DNA of 64,000 nt from UMGS1251 sp036666555 (GTDB lineage Bacteria > Bacillota > Clostridia > Lachnospirales > Lachnospiraceae): NCBI GenBank assembly GCA_036666555.1, contig JAVWVS010000004.1, forward strand, positions 1 through 64,000, given 5' to 3'. This document shows, piece after piece, positions 60,142-64,000 of this stretch; position 1 is the first letter of the stretch; each line of letters opens with the position of its first letter. A program made the translations under genes and the position numbers. Under the pieces are notes generated by a model. The model saw nothing but the letters and a program-made list of their open reading frames with translations, was not told the origin of the DNA and ran no database searches.

Positions 60142-60172
60142 AAAAAAGACCTGTCAAAGACAAATCTTTTTT
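60142..60172 (-). terminator. Rho-independent terminator of ilvA
   Basis: Minus strand AAAAAAGA (60172-60165) pairs with TCTTTTTT (60149-60142) and TGTC with GACA around a TTT loop; the two inner TT/GG positions form G-U wobbles. A long T run follows. Confidence 0.7.
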
Positions 60173-60177
60173 CTTTT

Positions 60178-61392
60178 TTAATATAATTTTGCACTTATGC
60201 TTCTTGGTTTCAACCCTTCATCTTCCAAAGCCTTTAATATTCTGGCTTTATGCTCGGTTCCAAATGCCTCCATAGTAATACGAAGTTCTACCGCTGCATT
60301 ACGGTTGGTACTGACAAATTGGTTATGTTCCAACTTAATGACGTTACCTTGCGCATTCGCCACGGTAGTTGCTACACGTACCAACTCTCCTGGTTTATCG
60401 GAAAGCAATACGGATACGGAGAAGATTCGGTCTCGTTTAATTAATCCATGATGAACAATCGACGACATGGTAATCACATCCATATTGCCACCACTTAATA
60501 CAGAAACCACCTTTTTCCCTTTCAAATCAAGCTGTTTCAAAGCAGCCACCGTTAAAAGTCCGGAGTTTTCCACAATCATTTTATGGTTTTCCACCATGTC
60601 TAAAAATGCGCCAATAAGTTCATCATCTTCCACCGTAATCACTTGATCTACATTTTTTTGTACGTAAGGGAATATTTTTGTTCCTACTTCCTTGACTGCG
60701 GTACCATCTGCAATGGTATTGGCAGATGGAATCTTAACTACCTTTCCTTCTTTTAAAGATGCGGTCATACTGGCAGCTTCCGATGGCTCTACGCCAATGA
60801 CTTTAATATGAGGATTCAACATTTTCGCCAAGGTAGAAACGCCGGTAATCAAACCGCCGCCACCAATGGGCACTAAGATATAATCCACCGTAGGTAGTTC
60901 TTGTACAATTTCCATAGTAATGGTTCCCTGTCCAGTGGCCACATCCAAGTCATCAAAGGGATGTACAAAAGAATACCCATGTTCCTCCGCCAGTTCATAG
61001 GCTTTTGCACATGCATCATCATACACATCTCCGTATAATACCACTTCTGCACCATAACTTTTGGTTCGGTTCACTTTAATCAAAGGTGTAACCGTTGGCA
61101 TAACTATGATTGCCTTACAGCCAAACTTTTTAGCTGCATATGCCACACCTTGTGCGTGATTTCCTGCAGACGCTGTAATTAGGCCCTTTGCACGTTCTTC
61201 TTCGGATAGCGTACTGATTTTATAATAGGCACCACGAATTTTATAGGCACCTGTGTGCTGCATGTTCTCCGGCTTCAGATAGACTTCCGCTCCAGTCTGT
61301 TCACTTAGATATTCACTGAAAACCAATTTGGTCGGATTGGTAACTTGTTTCACGATTTTACTCGCCTGTTCGAATTTTTCTAACGTTAACAT
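60178..61392 (-). CDS. ilvA: Threonine ammonia-lyase
   Basis: PLP-dependent deaminase of threonine to 2-oxobutyrate, feeding isoleucine synthesis or catabolism. The PLP lysine lies in HTGAYKIRGAYYK (near residue 51), SAGNHAQGVAYAAK is the phosphate/cofactor segment and VLSGGNMDVI the C-terminal family motif. An ACT-like C-terminal domain (about 325-404) follows, with VSVLLSDKPGELV. At 404 residues it is shorter than the biosynthetic 500+ residue enzyme and resembles the TdcB-plus-ACT type. Own promoter and terminator make it monocistronic. Confidence 0.93.
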   Translation of the reverse strand: MLTLEKFEQASKIVKQVTNPTKLVFSEYLSEQTGAEVYLKPENMQHTGAYKIRGAYYKISTLSEEERAKGLITASAGNHAQGVAYAAKKFGCKAIIVMPTVTPLIKVNRTKSYGAEVVLYGDVYDDACAKAYELAEEHGYSFVHPFDDLDVATGQGTITMEIVQELPTVDYILVPIGGGGLITGVSTLAKMLNPHIKVIGVEPSEAASMTASLKEGKVVKIPSANTIADGTAVKEVGTKIFPYVQKNVDQVITVEDDELIGAFLDMVENHKMIVENSGLLTVAALKQLDLKGKKVVSVLSGGNMDVITMSSIVHHGLIKRDRIFSVSVLLSDKPGELVRVATTVANAQGNVIKLEHNQFVSTNRNAAVELRITMEAFGTEHKARILKALEDEGLKPRSISAKLY

Positions 61393-61423
61393 TCTCTTTC
61401 CTTCTTTCTTCTGATAATTTAAC

Positions 61424-61452
61424 AGTATACCACATTAACGTGAGAATGCCAA
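61424..61452 (-). promoter_or_regulatory. Sigma-A promoter of ilvA
   Basis: Minus strand TTGGCA (61447-61452), 17-base spacer, TATACT (61424-61429) preceded by TGG (extended -10). Confidence 0.6.
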
Positions 61453-61455
61453 GAA

Positions 61456-62403
61456 TTATAAAGATTCTTCTGTAAGAAATAATGCATTTACAAATGCATT
61501 CGCATCAAATTTCTGTAAATCATCTATGGTTTCCCCTACACCAATGTATTTTACCGGAATCCCCAGTTCGGATTGAATGGCTACCGCAATGCCTCCTTTT
61601 GCTGTCCCATCCATCTTTGTCAAGATGATTCCAGTGATTCCAGCCGCCTCTTGAAAGACCTTGGCCTGATTCAATGCATTTTGTCCAGTAGTCGCATCCA
61701 ATACCACCAGTGTTTCACGGTACGCTTCCGGATATTCCCGTTCCAACACCCGATTGATTTTTTTCAATTCTTCCATCAGATTCTTCTTATTGTGAAGTCT
61801 TCCGGCAGTGTCACAAAGTAACACATCGGCATGTCTTGCCTTGGCTGCCGCCACAGCATCGTAGACAATGGCGGCTGGGTCGGAACCTTCTTGTCCACCA
61901 ATCAGCTCCACTGACGCACGATCGGCCCATTCCTTCAGCTGTTCGCCGGCAGCTGCACGAAAGGTATCTGCGGCCGCTAAAATCACTCTTTTCCCCTGAT
62001 TTTTTAGTTTTCCAGCCATCTTCCCAATGGTGGTTGTTTTTCCCACACCATTGACACCAATGACCAGTACTACCGATGTTCGATGTTCAAATTCATATGC
62101 GGTTTCACCCACATCCATTTGCGCTTTGATGCTATCAATTAACAGCTGCTTACAATCTGCCGGTTCTTTGATATGTTGTTCTTTTACCTTCGCTTTCAAA
62201 TCTTCGATGATACTGCCGGTAGCACGTACGCCTAAATCTCCCATAATTAAGATTTCTTCCAGTTCTTCATAAAAATCCTCATCGATGTTCGAAAATCCGT
62301 TAAAAAGGCCATCTATTCCGGATAAAATATGGTTGCGTGTCTTCGTAAGGCCGGACACCAGCCGTTTAAAAAAACCTGCTTTTTCTTCTTTTTGTTCTTC
62401 CAA
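61456..62403 (-). CDS. ftsY: Signal recognition particle receptor FtsY
   Basis: SRP receptor GTPase that targets nascent membrane proteins to the Sec translocon. An N-terminal helical domain (about 10-95) is followed by the G domain: GVNGVGKTTTIGKMAG is the P-loop, DTAGRLHNK the G3 motif, TKMDGTAKGG the G4 region. Length 315 residues, with no long acidic A domain, as is usual in Gram-positives. It follows smc by 12 bases, the conserved smc-ftsY pair. Confidence 0.96.
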   Translation of the reverse strand: MEEQKEEKAGFFKRLVSGLTKTRNHILSGIDGLFNGFSNIDEDFYEELEEILIMGDLGVRATGSIIEDLKAKVKEQHIKEPADCKQLLIDSIKAQMDVGETAYEFEHRTSVVLVIGVNGVGKTTTIGKMAGKLKNQGKRVILAAADTFRAAAGEQLKEWADRASVELIGGQEGSDPAAIVYDAVAAAKARHADVLLCDTAGRLHNKKNLMEELKKINRVLEREYPEAYRETLVVLDATTGQNALNQAKVFQEAAGITGIILTKMDGTAKGGIAVAIQSELGIPVKYIGVGETIDDLQKFDANAFVNALFLTEESL

Positions 62404-62415
62404 TTTCGATACTCC

Positions 62416-64000
62416 TTATTCTTTTTTTTCTTCCTGTTCCAATTCGTCTTCCAATAAATCCACCGATACCAATGCGGACACCCCTTTTTCCTGCATGGTA
62501 ATCCCATACAATCGGTCTGCAGCAGCCATAGTGCCACGGCGGTGGGTAATAACAATAAATTGGGTATGCTTCGTAAGTTTATGCAAATATTGGGCAAATC
62601 TAGTCACATTGGTGTCATCCAGTGCTGCCTCGATTTCATCCAATAGACAAAACGGAGATGGTTTTAAGTTCTGTATGGCGAACAATAAGGAAATTGCTGT
62701 TAATGCTTTTTCACCACCTGACAGTTGCATCATATTTTGAAGTTTTTTACCAGGAGGCTGTGCAATAATTTTAACACCTGCTTCTAAAATGTCTTCCTCT
62801 TCCATCAAGGACAATGTTCCTTTGCCACCACCAAACAATTGTTTAAATACTTTATCAAACTCCAAGGAGATTTCATCAAAACGTTCTTGAAATTGTTTGC
62901 GCATTGCTTGGTCAAGCTCTTCAATAATCTGCAGTAATACCCCTTCTGCTTCTACCAAATCATCATGCTGCGTTTTTAAAAAGAGATAACGCTCTGATAA
63001 GTTTTTATAATCATCGATGGCATTGACATTGACGCTTCCCAATCCCTTAATATCATTTTTCAAAGCCTGAATCTGTTTTCGCATAAACGTGAGGTCTGTC
63101 AGATTGGCATCTCTTAGTTCCAATGCACGAACATAAGTCAGCTCATACTCTTCCCACATATAATCAATTTGTTTTTGAGCATTTTCGGTCACCGTATCCC
63201 GCCGACTGGATAATCGGAAACTTTCTTTATCAAGATCGGTAACACGTTTGGACAATGCTTCCCTGCGGTTCCAAAATGCTTTGTTTTTTTGATTCAGTTG
63301 TTCTCTTTTTTCGGTGGAAATTCGAATCTCTTCTTGAATTTCTGTGAATAATTCTTTGGACTGATCAATGGTTTTTGCCAGTTCTTGAATCTGCGCTTCT
63401 TTTCCCTTGATTTCATCAGAAACATCGGTCTTATTCTTTTGTAATGCCTCTAGTTCTTGGTTGAACTTTTCTACCTCCTCCTGAATACGAATACTATTTT
63501 CTAATAAGAAGGCATCTTTTTGTTCCAAACTGGCAAATGCCAAATGAACTTTTTCAGAATTCGACAGTTTTTCTGCCTCTTCTTGTTTTGCTTGTTCCAA
63601 TTCTTTTTGCTGGAATTCAATTTGTTTGGTGATCTCCGCTTCCAGTTGTTGTGATGTATCTAATTCCACCTGAATAGATACTTGATTTTCCTTGATTTCC
63701 AGAACTTCTTGTTCCAGTTCACGACGTTCCTTATCGATGCGGATAGAAGTCTTTTCGCCTTCTTCCTGTTTTTGTATGATTTGTGACAAGTTCATCTTCG
63801 CTGTGTTTTGTACGACATAAGCACGTTGAAGTGATTGTTGGATGGTTTCTATTTTATTGTAATATTCTGTACGTTCTTTTTTTGCCGCTTCGACAGCAAT
63901 CTCCATCTCCTGCATTTCTTTTTTCAAAAGTTGTACTGTTTTTTCAAACTCTTCAATTTCTCTTCGTCTACTCAACAAATTACTGGAGTTCTTAAAAGCA
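62416..64000 (-). CDS. smc: Chromosome segregation ATPase SMC (C-terminal part, truncated by the window edge)
   Basis: The visible 528 residues are the C-terminal half: a long coiled coil rich in Glu, Lys and Gln, then the C-terminal ATPase lobe with LSGGEKALTAISLLFA (ABC signature) and FCLLDEIEAALDD (Walker B), and THRRGTM. The frame stays open through position 64000 without a start, so the N-terminal ATPase lobe and hinge lie outside. Complete SMC proteins have about 1180 residues. It precedes ftsY by 12 bases. Confidence 0.95.
   Translation of the reverse strand, partial: AFKNSSNLLSRRREIEEFEKTVQLLKKEMQEMEIAVEAAKKERTEYYNKIETIQQSLQRAYVVQNTAKMNLSQIIQKQEEGEKTSIRIDKERRELEQEVLEIKENQVSIQVELDTSQQLEAEITKQIEFQQKELEQAKQEEAEKLSNSEKVHLAFASLEQKDAFLLENSIRIQEEVEKFNQELEALQKNKTDVSDEIKGKEAQIQELAKTIDQSKELFTEIQEEIRISTEKREQLNQKNKAFWNRREALSKRVTDLDKESFRLSSRRDTVTENAQKQIDYMWEEYELTYVRALELRDANLTDLTFMRKQIQALKNDIKGLGSVNVNAIDDYKNLSERYLFLKTQHDDLVEAEGVLLQIIEELDQAMRKQFQERFDEISLEFDKVFKQLFGGGKGTLSLMEEEDILEAGVKIIAQPPGKKLQNMMQLSGGEKALTAISLLFAIQNLKPSPFCLLDEIEAALDDTNVTRFAQYLHKLTKHTQFIVITHRRGTMAAADRLYGITMQEKGVSALVSVDLLEDELEQEEKKE

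Noticed and set aside
60071..60163. N-terminal extension of the citrate-synthase-like protein
   Set aside because: The extension would run through the promoter, operator and the preceding terminator; ATG at 60070 has AAAGGAG upstream.
1..64000. CRISPR arrays, tRNA or rRNA genes, insertion sequences, prophage or attachment sites
   Set aside because: I looked for regular repeats, tRNA-like cloverleaf segments, transposase or integrase proteins and found none; the window is compact housekeeping sequence.

Overview
This is an AT-rich stretch (roughly 40% GC by eye) of a Gram-positive chromosome. The likely host is an anaerobic, spore-forming member of the Clostridia, most probably Lachnospiraceae. 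The evidence is gene content and synteny: a radC-mreBCD-pbp2-minCDE-rodA-mgsA block, ylmE-sepF-ylmH-lspA, yqfC-yqfD-phoH-ybeY, tepA-ftsK, NfnAB electron bifurcation, Rex, a Re-citrate-synthase-like enzyme and formyl-THF synthetase/FolD. Nearly everything is housekeeping. I see no rRNA, tRNA, CRISPR array, insertion sequence or prophage, and no gene-free stretch longer than 300 bases. All but three genes (ttcA-like, DUF378, ABC-F) lie on the minus strand.

Layout, left to right. (1) 184-930: a TtcA/TtuA-type PP-loop protein between terminators. (2) 990-6651, read right to left: a HlyD-like membrane protein, ylmE, sepF, ylmH, lspA, an RluD-type pseudouridine synthase and a cytidylate-kinase-like protein, linking Z-ring assembly to envelope and RNA maturation. 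(3) 6819-7022: a small DUF378 membrane protein behind a sigma-G-like promoter. (4) 7087-17343: one continuous morphogenesis operon, radC, mreB, mreC, mreD, pbp2, minC, minD, minE, rodA, an MgsA homologue and a DacA-type carboxypeptidase, ending in a strong terminator. (5) 17438-30273: tRNA modification and repair genes (DUF896, folate cycloligase, yacP, miaB, mutS, mutL, miaA) followed by a COG4100 PLP enzyme and two flavoproteins. (6) 30339-36772: a BofC-like protein, pyridoxamine kinase, an SpoVB-like flippase, ybeY, phoH, yqfD, yqfC and rlmH. (7) 36774-42824: nfnB, nfnA, a zinc-ribbon/TPR protein, folD, fhs. (8) 42876-53712: ftsK, tepA, an O-acetylhomoserine sulfhydrylase, a CFI-box protein, yebC, a CBS/CorC protein, a MazF toxin without a visible antitoxin, alr, nnrDE and rex. 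(9) 53853-55769: an ABC-F ATPase divergent from rex. (10) 55833-64000: prolyl iminopeptidase, isocitrate dehydrogenase, a GntR regulator, the probable Re-citrate synthase, ilvA, ftsY and the 3' half of smc.

The most interesting signals are as follows. The methylglyoxal-synthase homologue inside the Rod/Min operon has Thr where the family has its catalytic Asp. The MreB of the same operon has Asn in place of the phosphate-2 Asp, and its PBP2 carries an interdomain insertion of about 250 residues. The citrate synthase-gntR-icd operon has a perfect 12-base dyad over its -10 box, a likely autoregulatory operator. Two sigma-G-like promoters (DUF378 and tepA) and one sigma-E-like promoter (yqfCD) tie otherwise anonymous genes to sporulation. 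The MazF behind alr lacks the antitoxin gene usual in Bacilli. All promoter and operator calls are visual matches to consensus. Domain names are from recognition of motifs, not from database searches.
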